Below are positions 31,596 to 41,149 of a stretch of DNA of 64,000 nt, piece after piece. The stretch covers positions 372,001 to 436,000 of the forward strand of contig NZ_CP069304.1 of the NCBI RefSeq assembly GCF_016839145.1. Direction: 5' to 3'. Source of the DNA: Shinella sp. PSBB067. Its GTDB lineage: Bacteria > Pseudomonadota > Alphaproteobacteria > Rhizobiales > Rhizobiaceae. The position numbers and the translations under genes are program-made. Below the pieces are notes generated by a model, which had not been told where the DNA came from, did no database searches, and was given only the letters and a program-made list of their open reading frames with translations. Position 1 is the first letter of the stretch; each line of letters begins with the position of its first letter.

Positions 31596-34500
31596 GGGCG
31601 GCGGCTTCCTTCTGGTCCATGGTTTTCAGGAAGGCGTCGTAGCCGGCAAGGTCGAAGACCTGAACATAGGCGCGCACGGCGTCGGTGAAGGGCTTATGCT
31701 CGGGCGCGCGGGCGATTTCGGCCAGTTTCGCCTCGATGCCGCGAACGTAGCCGATCTCGCCGAGGCGGATCAGCTCCTGCACATGGCCTTCGGCGGGAAC
31801 GACGATGCTGCCTATCGCCGGTTCGACCGCCTTCGCCTCGTCGTGGCAGATCCATTCGAGGCCCATGTGCAGCGCCAGCTTGTCGGTCAGCCGGCGCAGG
31901 TCGAAGGGTTTTGCCAGCGTGTCGTTGTGGCCGGCATGGGCGGCCGTGCCGTCGCCGATATTGGCCGAGAGCATGACGACCGGGCCGGGCTGTCCGACAG
32001 CGCGCAGGCGTGCGACCAGTTCCCAGCCGTTCATTGCGGGCATCGAGATGTCGATGAGGAAGAGGTCGGGTTTCAGCCCCTCGACCAGCGAAAGGCAATC
32101 CGCGCCGCTCCTTGCCGTCAGGACGGTGAAATCGAGGGGTCGTAGCACCTCTTCCATGAGATTGCGATGCTCGGCATTGTCGTCGACGACGAGGATGGTG
32201 CGGCGGCGGCCCGCATAGCCCGTGATGCGCTGCACGGCGGCCTTGGCTATGGTCGGGCGGTCGACGGCCGAGAGCATCAATCGCACGCGGAATTCCGTGC
32301 CCCTGTCGCGTTCGCTCGTCACGGAAATCTCGCCGCCGAGCGTCTGGGTGAGCAGCCGCGTGATGGTGAGGCCGAGCCCCAGGCCCGGCATGCGGCCGTG
32401 TTCGGCATCGCCGCGCTGGAAGGGTTCGAAGATGCGCGGCAGGTCCTTTTCGAGGATGCCGCGGCCGCTGTCGGCGACGGTGAAGGTGGCAACCTGGCTG
32501 CGATAGGCGACATCGAGGCGGATTTCGCCGTGGTCGGTGAACTTCAGCGCGTTGGAGATGAGGTTGACGAGGATCTGCCGCAGGCGCTTCTCGTCGGTGC
32601 GCACATAGGCAGGCAGGTTGGCCGGGCGGGTGTGCGTGAAGGCGACGCCCTTGGCCTGCGCCTGCGGGCGGAACATTTCCACGATCTGGTCGAGAAAGTC
32701 GTGGATGTGGATCTCGTTGGAATAGACCTGCAGCTTGCCGGCCTCGATCTTGGAAATGTCGAGCAGGCCGTCGATGAGGCCCGACAGGTGATCGGCGCTG
32801 CGCTTGATGACGCGGATGGCGCCCTGCCGCTGCGGCGGGATGCTCTCGTCGCGCTCCAGCACCTGCGCGTAGCCGAGCACGGCATTGAGCGGCGTGCGCA
32901 GTTCGTGGCTCAGGCCCACGACATAGCGGCTCTTGGCGCGGTTGGCGGCTTCCGCCGTTTCCTTCGCCTGCTGGAGGGCCGCGTCGGTCTTCCTGTGGGC
33001 GGCGATTTCCTTGAGGAGCAGGGTGGTCTGGCGCGAGGATTCCTCCTCCGCCACGACGCGGCTGTCATGCGCCAGCACGTAGAACCAGCAGACGACGCCG
33101 GCCACCACGGCGAAGACGAAGAACACCACGGCGATGGTGCGCTCGACCACGGATGCGGTTTCGGGAGAGTGCGTGCCGACCTGATGGGCGATCATGGTGA
33201 GGATGATGCCCATGCCGGCGATCGACAGCACGGTGGCGATGCCGTAGCGGCCGAGGCGGGTGGCGAGCGCCGTCGTCACCGGTTCGGGCAGGATGGTTTT
33301 CGCCACGCCTGCCACCTGCGCGTTGAGGCGCGCCTTCGGCTTGCACAGGTCGTGGCAGCGGCTGTCGAGCGAACAGCACAGCGAGCAGATCGGCGCGGCA
33401 TAGGCGGGGCACCAGGCCATGTCCTCCGGCTCGAACGGGTGCTCGCAGATCGAGCAGGTGATGGAGTGCCGGAGCGCCCAGCTCCTGCGCGGCTTGCGGG
33501 CGAGGTAATATTTGCCGCCCGTTGCCCAGGCGATGGCCGGCGACGCGACGAAGGCGACGATGGCGGCGATATAGGGGGCGAGCGAGGCCGCGATCTCGCC
33601 GAAGATGCCGAAATGGGCGGTGAGCGCGATGACGGCCGACAGCGTCATGGCGCCGAGGCCGACCGGGTTGATGTCGTAGAGATGGGCGCGCTTGAACTCG
33701 ATGCCGGGCGGCGAAAGGCCGAGCGGCTTGTTGAGGAAGAGGTCGGCCGAGATGGTGCAGAGCCACGCCATGGCGACGATCGAGAAGACGCCGAGCGTTT
33801 CCTCCAGCAGCCGGTAGATGCCGAGCTCCATCAGGAGAAGCGCGATGGCCACGTTGAAGACGAGCCAGATGACCCGGCCGGGATGGCTGTGGGTGAGGCG
33901 CGAGAAGAAATTCGACCAGGCGAGCGATCCCGCATAGGCGTTCATCACGTTGATCTTGAGCTGCGAGACGACGACAAAGGCGACCATCAGCAGAAGGGCG
34001 GCCATGTCCCAGGGCAGCATGTAGCCGAAGGCGGTGTAGTACATCTGCGCCGGGTCGCCCGCCCGCGTCGAGGGCACGCCCGATGACAGCGCCAGCACGA
34101 CGAGGAAGGAGCCGGCGACCAGCTTCGGCGCGCCGACGATGACCCAGCCGGAACCGGCGAGGAAGACGGCGATGCGGTGGTGCAGCTTGCGCTGGCCGTC
34201 CGGCGGCAGGAAGCGCAGGAAGTCGACCTGCTCGCCGATCTGCGCCATCAGCGCGAAGATGACGGCGGACGCCGCGCCGAACTCCACGAGGTTGAACGGC
34301 GCATGGGTGCCGGGCGGGCCGGAGGGGTGGTGCAGGCCGGAATAGGCCAGCCACTCGCCGACCTTCCCCCAGTCCGCGAACGCGATGAAGACGAAGGGCA
34401 GGACGTTGAGCACGATCCAGAACGGCTGGGTGACGAGCTGGAAGCGCGAGATGAGCTGCACGCCGTGCGTGACGAGCGGGATCACCACGACCGACGAGAT

Positions 34501-34962
34501 GATGTAGCCGATCCACAAGGGCACGCCGAGCGCCAGTTCCAGCGCGCCGGACATGATGGAGGCCTCGATGGCGAAGAGGATGAAGGTAAAGCTCGCATAG
34601 ACCAGCGAGGTCAGCGTCGAGCCGATATAGCCGAAGCTCGCGCCGCGCGTCAGAAGATCGATGTCGACGCCGTGGCGGATGGCGTAGCGGCTGATCGGCA
34701 GGCCGACGACGAGGATCATCAGGCTCGCCACGACGATGGCGACGATGGCGTTCGTCGTGCCGTAGGACATGGTGATGGCGCCGCCGATGGCCTCCAGCGC
34801 GAGGAAGGAGATAGCGCCGATGGCGGTCTGCGAGATGCGGTCGGACGAAAACCGCCGCGCGCGCTTGGCGGTGAAGCGCAGCGCGTAGTCTTCCAGCGTC
34901 TGGTTGGCGACCCAGCGGTTGTATTCGCGGCGGATCGGTATGATGCGCTGGCGTGCGGCCAT
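31588..34962 (-). CDS. Hybrid sensor kinase fused to an NCS1 purine/cytosine-permease-like domain
   Basis: A 1124-residue membrane protein. Residues 1 to about 495 are a complete NCS1-type transporter fold (start RREYNRWVANQTLEDYALRF; SYGTTNAIVAIVVASLMILV; GASFGYIGSTLTSLVY). A Cys-rich module at about 503-539 (CSICEHPF, WCPAYAAPICSLCC) looks like a zinc-binding fold. Two more membrane helices (about 570-635) and a coiled coil lead to the HisKA box SHELRTPLNAVLGYAQVL with His686, an HATPase domain (NLISNALKF, DSGRGI, GLGLGLTITR), and a receiver with Asp971 in LFLIDISMPAMNGWE. It is divergent from urtA and overlaps the downstream response regulator, so it probably senses a urea-related ligand and controls urt expression. 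Confidence 0.92.
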   Translation of the reverse strand: MAARQRIIPIRREYNRWVANQTLEDYALRFTAKRARRFSSDRISQTAIGAISFLALEAIGGAITMSYGTTNAIVAIVVASLMILVVGLPISRYAIRHGVDIDLLTRGASFGYIGSTLTSLVYASFTFILFAIEASIMSGALELALGVPLWIGYIISSVVVIPLVTHGVQLISRFQLVTQPFWIVLNVLPFVFIAFADWGKVGEWLAYSGLHHPSGPPGTHAPFNLVEFGAASAVIFALMAQIGEQVDFLRFLPPDGQRKLHHRIAVFLAGSGWVIVGAPKLVAGSFLVVLALSSGVPSTRAGDPAQMYYTAFGYMLPWDMAALLLMVAFVVVSQLKINVMNAYAGSLAWSNFFSRLTHSHPGRVIWLVFNVAIALLLMELGIYRLLEETLGVFSIVAMAWLCTISADLFLNKPLGLSPPGIEFKRAHLYDINPVGLGAMTLSAVIALTAHFGIFGEIAASLAPYIAAIVAFVASPAIAWATGGKYYLARKPRRSWALRHSITCSICEHPFEPEDMAWCPAYAAPICSLCCSLDSRCHDLCKPKARLNAQVAGVAKTILPEPVTTALATRLGRYGIATVLSIAGMGIILTMIAHQVGTHSPETASVVERTIAVVFFVFAVVAGVVCWFYVLAHDSRVVAEEESSRQTTLLLKEIAAHRKTDAALQQAKETAEAANRAKSRYVVGLSHELRTPLNAVLGYAQVLERDESIPPQRQGAIRVIKRSADHLSGLIDGLLDISKIEAGKLQVYSNEIHIHDFLDQIVEMFRPQAQAKGVAFTHTRPANLPAYVRTDEKRLRQILVNLISNALKFTDHGEIRLDVAYRSQVATFTVADSGRGILEKDLPRIFEPFQRGDAEHGRMPGLGLGLTITRLLTQTLGGEISVTSERDRGTEFRVRLMLSAVDRPTIAKAAVQRITGYAGRRRTILVVDDNAEHRNLMEEVLRPLDFTVLTARSGADCLSLVEGLKPDLFLIDISMPAMNGWELVARLRAVGQPGPVVMLSANIGDGTAAHAGHNDTLAKPFDLRRLTDKLALHMGLEWICHDEAKAVEPAIGSIVVPAEGHVQELIRLGEIGYVRGIEAKLAEIARAPEHKPFTDAVRAYVQVFDLAGYDAFLKTMDQKEAAARD

Positions 34963-35078
34963 CGTGTCCTTTTGTCCCCATCGCCGTTTGCCGGCCTTGT
35001 GGACATGTTCGTAACACAGATGGGCGGGCGCCGAAATTCCTGCTGCACCGCAAAAACTTCCCGCTTCTCCCTCCCGTC

Positions 35079-35094
35079 TACGCAATATGACGTA
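35079..35094. promoter_or_regulatory. Candidate response-regulator operator upstream of urtA
   Basis: TACGCAATATGACGTA is an interrupted palindrome (TACG..AT/AT..CGTA) about 92 bases before the urtA start, between the divergent kinase and urtA genes. Its size and TAC-type half-sites suit a LuxR-domain response regulator. The choice rests on symmetry and position only. Confidence 0.4.
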
Positions 35095-35186
35095 TGTGCA
35101 GCGCAGCATGGCTGGCCGATAGTCCGGCAAGCAACGGAAAAAAACAAACCGCCCGTTGCGGTCAAAAGAACAGAGGGGTCCAGACC

Positions 35187-36479
35187 ATGTCCATCAAGGT
35201 GCGCGCCACCGGCGCATTGCTCGCAGCCATTCTTTCGACAACGGCCTTTCACGGCGCATTCGCGGCCGACGACACGATCAAGGTCGGCATCCTGCATTCG
35301 CTTTCCGGCACCATGGCGATTTCCGAGACGACGCTCAAGGACGCCATGCTGATGCTCATCGAGGAGCAGAACAAGAAGGGCGGCCTTCTCGGCAAGAAGC
35401 TCGAAGCCGTCGTCGTCGATCCTGCCTCCGACTGGCCGCTCTTTGCCGAAAAGGCGCGTGAGCTCGTCTCGGTCGACAAGGTCTCGGCCGTCTTCGGCTG
35501 CTGGACCTCGGTGTCGCGCAAGTCCGTGCTGCCGGTCTTCGAGGAGCTGAATTCGATCCTCTTCTACCCCGTGCAGTACGAGGGCGAGGAAAGCCAGCGC
35601 AACGTCTTCTATACGGGCGCGGCGCCGAACCAGCAGGCGATCCCGGCCGTGGACTATCTTGCCGAGAGCGAAGGCGTCGAGCGCTGGGTCCTTGCCGGCA
35701 CCGACTATGTCTATCCGCGCACGACCAACAAGATCCTCGAAGCCTATCTGATCTCCAGGGGCGTGAAGCCCGAGGACATCATGATCAACTACACGCCGTT
35801 CGGTCATTCCGACTGGCAGACGATCGTCTCCGACATCAAGAAGTTCGGCTCGGCCGGCAAGAAGACCGCCGTCGTCTCGACCATCAACGGCGATGCCAAC
35901 GTTCCCTTCTACAAGGAACTCGGCAACCAGGGCGTCAAGGCCGAGGATATCCCGGTCGTCGCCTTCTCGGTGGGTGAAGAAGAGCTCGCCGGCCTCGACA
36001 CCACGCCGCTCGTCGGCCACCTGGCCGCCTGGAACTACTTCCAGTCCGTCGATAACCCGGCCAATGCCGAGTTCATCAAGACGTGGAAGGCCTTCACCAG
36101 GAACGACAAGCGCGTCACCAACGATCCGATGGAAGCTCACTATATCGGCTTCAACATGTGGCTGAAGGCCGTCGAAAAGGCCGGCACCACCGATACGGAC
36201 GCCGTGCTCGACGCAATGATCGGCGTTTCCGTGCCGAACCTGTCGGGCGGCTACTCCACCATGATGCCGAACCATCACATCACCAAGCCGGTGCTGATCG
36301 GCGAAATCCAGGCCGACGGCCAGTTCGAGACCGTGTGGGAAACGCCCGGCCTCGTGGTCGGCGACGAATGGTCCGACTACCTGCCGGATTCGAAGGACCT
36401 GATCGCCGATTGGCGCAAGCCCATGGAATGCGGCAACTTCAACGTCGCCACCGGCAAATGCGGCGGCAAGGGTTCCTGA
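35187..36479 (+). CDS. urtA: Urea ABC transporter substrate-binding protein
   Basis: A 430-residue periplasmic urea-binding protein. The signal peptide is MSIKVRATGALLAAILSTTA followed by FHGAFA. The mature protein starts ADDTIKVGILHSLSGTMAIS and contains the UrtA/FmdD hallmarks EEQNKKGGLLGKKLEAVVVD, FGCWTSVSRKSVLPVFEEL, LFYPVQYEGEE, TDYVYPRTTNKILE and MEAHYIGFNMW. It captures urea (or short amides) and hands it to UrtBC. First gene of urtABCDE, divergent from the hybrid kinase; expression is probably controlled by nitrogen status and that kinase. Confidence 0.96.
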   Translation: MSIKVRATGALLAAILSTTAFHGAFAADDTIKVGILHSLSGTMAISETTLKDAMLMLIEEQNKKGGLLGKKLEAVVVDPASDWPLFAEKARELVSVDKVSAVFGCWTSVSRKSVLPVFEELNSILFYPVQYEGEESQRNVFYTGAAPNQQAIPAVDYLAESEGVERWVLAGTDYVYPRTTNKILEAYLISRGVKPEDIMINYTPFGHSDWQTIVSDIKKFGSAGKKTAVVSTINGDANVPFYKELGNQGVKAEDIPVVAFSVGEEELAGLDTTPLVGHLAAWNYFQSVDNPANAEFIKTWKAFTRNDKRVTNDPMEAHYIGFNMWLKAVEKAGTTDTDAVLDAMIGVSVPNLSGGYSTMMPNHHITKPVLIGEIQADGQFETVWETPGLVVGDEWSDYLPDSKDLIADWRKPMECGNFNVATGKCGGKGS

Positions 36480-36542
36480 TCCCGCTCGGTCACGGCCGCC
36501 GGGATGCGATCCCTTTCCAGCTCGACTGCCTGAGGATGTGAG

Positions 36543-38174
36543 ATGCACACGCGGCTCATCCATCGTTTCCTGCAATGCCTGTTCGTCGCCTTCTGCCTTG
36601 CCGTGACGCTGCTTGCGACCGACCTGAGGGCCGCCGACGACCTGCGCGCCATGGTCAACGCGCTCGGTGGCGGCAGTTTCCAGGAAAGCCGGAAGCAGGT
36701 CGAGGCGCTCGCCAGGACCGGTGATCCGAAGATCGTTCCGGCGCTCGAAGCGCTCTCGGAGGGCGATCTCTACCGGCGCAGCACCGATGGCGTCGTCTTC
36801 ATCGTCAGGCCGGCCGGCTCCAACTTCAAGCTCGTCGATGCCCTGACCGGCGACGAAGCCGGCGAGGAGGCCAGGGCCGCGTTCGAGAAGGTCAAGGTCA
36901 ACAATGGCCTGCGCCGCACGATTCGCGTGGCTCTCGGCGGCCTGACGCTGATGAGCCCGGATGCCGGCGTGCGCCTGCAGGCGGCAGGCACGATCCTGCG
37001 GGCGCCCTCGGCCGATGCGCTTGAAGGGCTCGATGCGGCGCTGGCCGCGGAGACGGACGGCACCGTCAAGGCCGTGCTCGAACAGGCCCGCGCGGCCTCC
37101 GTCCTCGTCTCGGACCGGCCGGTGGACGAAAAGCAGGCGGCGGTCGCCACGCTCGTGCAGACGGGCGGGCGCGATTCGCTCTCGGTGCTGTCTGCAGCCC
37201 TCTCATCGGCCGATGCGCGCCTGCGTCCCGACATCGAGACCGGCATCAGGCAGATCGAGGACCAGCTTGTCCTGTGGGCTGCCGGACAGAATGTCTGGTA
37301 CGGCCTGTCGCTCGGTTCGGTGCTGCTTCTCGCCGCCATCGGCCTTGCCATCACCTTCGGCGTGATGGGCATCATCAACATGGCGCACGGCGAGATGGTC
37401 ATGCTCGGCGCCTATACGACCTTTGTCGTCCAGCAGGTCATCCGCACCTCTTATCCCGGGCTCTTCGACTGGTCGCTCGCGATCGCGCTCCCGCTCGCCT
37501 TCCTCGTCACCGGCGCTGTCGGTCTCGTCATGGAACGCGGCCTCATCCGCTTCCTCTACGGCCGCCCGCTCGAAACGCTGCTCGCCACCTGGGGCGTCTC
37601 GCTGATCCTCCAGCAGGCCGTGCGCTCGATCTTCGGCCCGACGAACCAGGAGGTCGGCAACCCCTCGTGGATGTCCGGCGCCTTTGATGTCGGCGGCATG
37701 ACGATCACCTGGAACCGCCTGTGGATCATCGTCTTCTCGCTCGCCGTCTTCGCCTTCCTGCTCTTCCTGCTCAAGAAGACGCCGATGGGCCTGCAGATGC
37801 GTGCCGTCACGCAGAACCGCCGCATGGCCTCCTCCATGGGCATCAGGACGCCGTGGGTCGACGCGCTCACCTTCGCGCTCGGCTCGGGCATCGCGGGCAT
37901 CGCCGGCGTGGCGCTCTCGCAGATCGACAACGTCTCGCCGAACCTCGGCCAGGGCTACATCATCGACAGCTTCATGGTCGTGGTCTTCGGCGGCGTCGGC
38001 AATCTCTGGGGCACGCTCGTCGGCGCCTTCACGCTCGGCATCCTCAACAAGTTCCTCGAACCCTATGCGGGTGCGGTGCTTGGAAAGATCCTCGTGCTCG
38101 TGCTGATCATCCTCTTCATCCAGAAGCGGCCGCGCGGGCTCTTCGCACTCAAGGGCAGGGCGGTGGAAGCATGA
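36543..38174 (+). CDS. urtB: Urea ABC transporter permease UrtB
   Basis: A 543-residue permease. As usual for UrtB, a signal-like N-terminus and a roughly 230-residue soluble domain (MVNALGGGSFQESRKQVEAL, SDRPVDEKQAAVATLVQTGG) precede the membrane part, which begins near residue 260 (WYGLSLGSVLLLAAIGLAIT). Family stretches include FGVMGIINMAHGEMVMLGAY and GQGYIIDSFMVVVFGGVGNL. It forms half of the urea channel. The next gene starts inside its stop (ATGA overlap). Confidence 0.96.
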   Translation: MHTRLIHRFLQCLFVAFCLAVTLLATDLRAADDLRAMVNALGGGSFQESRKQVEALARTGDPKIVPALEALSEGDLYRRSTDGVVFIVRPAGSNFKLVDALTGDEAGEEARAAFEKVKVNNGLRRTIRVALGGLTLMSPDAGVRLQAAGTILRAPSADALEGLDAALAAETDGTVKAVLEQARAASVLVSDRPVDEKQAAVATLVQTGGRDSLSVLSAALSSADARLRPDIETGIRQIEDQLVLWAAGQNVWYGLSLGSVLLLAAIGLAITFGVMGIINMAHGEMVMLGAYTTFVVQQVIRTSYPGLFDWSLAIALPLAFLVTGAVGLVMERGLIRFLYGRPLETLLATWGVSLILQQAVRSIFGPTNQEVGNPSWMSGAFDVGGMTITWNRLWIIVFSLAVFAFLLFLLKKTPMGLQMRAVTQNRRMASSMGIRTPWVDALTFALGSGIAGIAGVALSQIDNVSPNLGQGYIIDSFMVVVFGGVGNLWGTLVGAFTLGILNKFLEPYAGAVLGKILVLVLIILFIQKRPRGLFALKGRAVEA

Positions 38175-39331
38175 TCACCTCGTTTCTCCTCAAGGCGCTC
38201 GATCGCAACATCGTCATCGTCGTGGCGTTGCTCTTCGCCATCGCGGCCCTCGTTCCGGCGCTGAACCTCCTGACGGCGCCGGACCACCCGCTGCATGTGC
38301 CGACCTATATCGTCTCGCTGTTCGGCAAGTACCTCACCTATGCGCTGCTTGCCCTGGCGCTCGATCTCGTCTGGGGCTTCTGCGGCATCCTCTCGCTCGG
38401 CCATGCCGCCTTCTTCGCGCTCGGCGGCTATGCCATGGGCATGTACCTGATGCGCCAGATCGGCGCGCGCGGCTCCTACGGCAATCCGCTGCTGCCGGAT
38501 TTCATGGTCTTCCTCAACTGGAAGGAGCTGCCCTGGTTCTGGTACGGCTTCGACATGTTCTGGTTCGCCGCGCTGATGGCGGTGCTGGTGCCGGGCCTGC
38601 TCGCTTTCGTCTTCGGCTGGTTCGCCTTCCGCTCGCGCGTCAACGGCGTCTACCTCTCGATCATCACCCAGGCGATGACCTTCGCCCTGCTGCTCGCCTT
38701 CTTCCGCAACGACATGGGCTTCGGCGGCAACAACGGCCTCACGGACTTCAAGGACATCCTGGGCTTCAACATCCAGTCCAGCGGCACGCGCTCGGCGCTC
38801 TTCGCCGCCTCGGCCATCGCGCTCGCCCTCTCGTTGGTCGTCACCTCGGGCATCGTCCGCTCGAAATACGGCAAGATCCTCGTCGGCGTGCGCGATGCCG
38901 AAAGCCGCACCCGCTTCCTCGGCTATCGCGTGGAGCACATGAAGCTCTTCGCCTTCGTGGTCTCCGCGATGATGGCGGGCGTCGCCGGCGCGCTCTACGT
39001 GCCGCAGGTCGGTATCATCAATCCCGGCGAATTCGAGCCGGCCAATTCCATCGAGGTCGTCATCTGGACGGCGGTCGGCGGGCGCGGCACGCTGATCGGC
39101 CCCATCGTCGGCGCCATCCTCGTCAACGCCGGCAAGAGCATCTTCACCGCGGCCTTCCCGGAAGTCTGGCTCTTCGCGCTCGGCGGCCTCTTCGTGTTCG
39201 TCACGCTTTTCCTGCCCAGGGGCATCGTCGGCACGGCACGGCAGGCCATCGAGCGGCGCAGGGAATACCGCAAGGCGCGGCAGGCCGAGGCCGCCCGCGC
39301 CTTCGCGGCAGAACCCCAGGCGGCGGAGTGA
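38171..39331 (+). CDS. urtC: Urea ABC transporter permease UrtC
   Basis: A 386-residue permease with about nine membrane helices. The conserved parts LTYALLALALDLVWGFCGIL, SLGHAAFFALGGYAMGMYLM, GFGGNNGLTDFKDILGF, VRDAESRTRFLGYRVEHMKL and WTAVGGRGTLIGPIVGAILV identify UrtC. It overlaps urtB by four bases and is followed at once by urtD. Confidence 0.96.
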   Translation: MITSFLLKALDRNIVIVVALLFAIAALVPALNLLTAPDHPLHVPTYIVSLFGKYLTYALLALALDLVWGFCGILSLGHAAFFALGGYAMGMYLMRQIGARGSYGNPLLPDFMVFLNWKELPWFWYGFDMFWFAALMAVLVPGLLAFVFGWFAFRSRVNGVYLSIITQAMTFALLLAFFRNDMGFGGNNGLTDFKDILGFNIQSSGTRSALFAASAIALALSLVVTSGIVRSKYGKILVGVRDAESRTRFLGYRVEHMKLFAFVVSAMMAGVAGALYVPQVGIINPGEFEPANSIEVVIWTAVGGRGTLIGPIVGAILVNAGKSIFTAAFPEVWLFALGGLFVFVTLFLPRGIVGTARQAIERRREYRKARQAEAARAFAAEPQAAE

Positions 39332-39336
39332 GAGGC

Positions 39337-40101
39337 ATGAACACGCTCGCAAGCAACGCAAGACCCACCAGCATCCTCTATCTCGACGGTGTCTCCGTCT
39401 CCTTCGATGGCTTCAAGGCGCTGGATTCGCTGTCCTTCGTCATCGCGCCGGGCGAACTGCGCGCCATCATCGGCCCGAACGGTGCGGGCAAGACGACGAT
39501 GATGGACATCATCACCGGCAGGACGCGGCCTGATACCGGTGAGGTCTTCTTCAAGGGCACGATCGATCTTGCGCAGAAGGACGAAGCGGAGATCGCCCAG
39601 CTCGGCATCGGCCGGAAATTCCAGAAGCCGACGGTCTTCGAAAGCCATACCGTCTGGGACAATCTGGAACTGGCGCTGAACCGCAGGCGCGGCGTCTTCT
39701 CCACCCTCTTCTACCGCCTGACGGCCGAGGACAGGGCCCGCATCGAGGAAATCCTTTCGACCGTGCGCCTGGCCAGCCGCAAGGACGATTACGCCGCCAA
39801 TCTCAGCCACGGCCAGAAGCAGTGGCTGGAGATCGGCATGCTGCTCGCGCAGGAGCCGGAGCTGCTGCTGGTCGACGAGCCTGTCGCCGGCATGACGGAT
39901 GCGGAGACCGCGGAAACGGCGATCCTTCTGAAGGAGATCGCCAAGACCCGTTCGGTGGTGGTCGTCGAGCACGACATGGGCTTCATCCGCGATCTCGGCG
40001 TGAAGGTGACATGCCTTGCCGAAGGCTCGGTCCTGGCAGAGGGCTCGATCGACTTCGTCAGTGCGGACCGGAAGGTCATCGAGAATTACCTGGGGAGATG
40101 A
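39337..40101 (+). CDS. urtD: Urea ABC transporter ATPase UrtD
   Basis: A 254-residue ATPase with Walker A GPNGAGKTTMMDIITG, the UrtD-type GRKFQKPTVFESHTVWDNLE, signature NLSHGQKQWLEIGMLLAQEP, Walker B LLLVDEPVAGMTDAET and VVVEHDMGFIRDLG. The variant signature LSHGQKQWLEIG separates UrtD from LivG. ATG 39337 is used; an in-frame GTG nine bases earlier overlaps the urtC stop and is an alternative. Confidence 0.95.
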   Translation: MNTLASNARPTSILYLDGVSVSFDGFKALDSLSFVIAPGELRAIIGPNGAGKTTMMDIITGRTRPDTGEVFFKGTIDLAQKDEAEIAQLGIGRKFQKPTVFESHTVWDNLELALNRRRGVFSTLFYRLTAEDRARIEEILSTVRLASRKDDYAANLSHGQKQWLEIGMLLAQEPELLLVDEPVAGMTDAETAETAILLKEIAKTRSVVVVEHDMGFIRDLGVKVTCLAEGSVLAEGSIDFVSADRKVIENYLGR

Positions 40102-40105
40102 GGCC

Positions 40106-40801
40106 ATGCTGACCGTCGAAAAAGCCAACCTGCATTATGGCGCCGCACAGGCCCTGCGCGGCATCTCCCTGACCGCCGAAATGGGCAGGATCACCTGCGT
40201 GCTCGGCCGCAACGGTGTGGGCAAGTCGAGCCTCCTGCGCGCCATCACCGGCCAGCATCCGCTTTCGGGCGGCACGGTCAGCTTCAACGACGTCAGGCTC
40301 GACGGCATGGCGCCCTATAACCGCGCCAGGCAGGGCATCGGCTATGTGCCGCAGGGCCGCGAGATCTTCCCGCTGCTGACGGTGAGGGAGAATCTGGAAT
40401 CGGGTTACGCCCCGCTGAAGCGCGCCGAGCGTTTCATCCCGAACGAGATCTTCAGCCTCTTTCCCGTGCTGCACACCATGCTCGGCCGGCGCGGCGGCGA
40501 TCTCTCGGGCGGCCAGCAGCAGCAGCTCGCCATCGGCCGGGCGCTCGTCACGCGGCCGAAGATCCTCGTGCTGGACGAGCCGACGGAGGGCATCCAGCCG
40601 TCGATCATCAAGGATATCGGCCGGGCGATCCGCTATCTGCGCGATACCACCGGCATGGCCATCCTGCTCGTCGAGCAATATCTCGACTTCTGCCGCGAGC
40701 TTGCCGATCACGTCTACATCATGGATCGCGGCGAAATCGTACATGAAGGGCCGGCCGAAACGCTCGACACCGAGCAGGCGCGGCGGCACCTGACGGTATG
40801 A
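40106..40801 (+). CDS. urtE: Urea ABC transporter ATPase UrtE
   Basis: A 231-residue ATPase: LHYGAAQALRGISLTAE, Walker A GRNGVGKSSLLRAITG, GIGYVPQGREIFPLLTVREN, signature LSGGQQQQLAIGRALVTRP, Walker B ILVLDEPTEGIQPSI and LLVEQYLDFCRELADHVYI. This is the standard UrtE pattern, and it completes urtABCDE. No urease genes follow in this window. Confidence 0.95.
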   Translation: MLTVEKANLHYGAAQALRGISLTAEMGRITCVLGRNGVGKSSLLRAITGQHPLSGGTVSFNDVRLDGMAPYNRARQGIGYVPQGREIFPLLTVRENLESGYAPLKRAERFIPNEIFSLFPVLHTMLGRRGGDLSGGQQQQLAIGRALVTRPKILVLDEPTEGIQPSIIKDIGRAIRYLRDTTGMAILLVEQYLDFCRELADHVYIMDRGEIVHEGPAETLDTEQARRHLTV

Positions 40802-40820
40802 CGGTGCCGAAAACCAGCCT

Positions 40821-40839
40821 GGTGCCGGCCATCGGCACC
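40821..40839 (+). terminator. Weak hairpin after urtE
   Basis: GGTGCCG and CGGCACC form a 7-bp stem with a 5-base loop, 20 bases after the urtE stop. There is no T-run after it, so it could at best pause or stabilise the transcript end. Confidence 0.3.
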
Positions 40840-41149
40840 TGTCTGCTGCGACCCGGTTTGCCTCAAGGCATGAAATACGCCATCTGCCTGTCGTCGGTCG
40901 CGTTGCTCCCATCGGCATGGGTGACCAGAAATATTGGCCGCTGCATCGCAACGCTCGGGGCGGCGACCGGGCTGGCGACAGGATGCCATGGGGCTGGTGT
41001 GCAACGAAACGGCGGACCCCGTAGAGGGACGTCATGCGTGCGGCAACGATGCGACGTCGCTGATCAACAAGACTGTAGTTCGAATCCTTTCAAGAGATTG
41101 AATCAACGCTTCGTGCCGAATTCCGTGCACGGAGCAAAAAGAATGCATT
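40840..41149. other. Gap between urtE and the RpiR regulator
   Basis: About 310 bases between convergent genes with no recognisable coding sequence. On the minus strand, an ATG at 41148 sits right after a GAGGATAAA ribosome-binding site that overlaps the RpiR stop, and opens a 38-codon frame (MHSFCSVHGIRHEALIQSLE) ending near 41032. It may be the start of a lost downstream gene. A TTCGAATCC word near 41090 looks like a tRNA T-loop but no tRNA can be folded around it. Confidence 0.4.

Noticed and set aside
32167..34086. 639-codon plus-strand frame
   Set aside because: Antisense shadow of the hybrid sensor kinase, with Glu/Arg/Gly-rich composition.
41080..41100. GTTCGAATCC-like tRNA T-loop
   Set aside because: No matching T-stem, anticodon arm or acceptor stem can be drawn around it.
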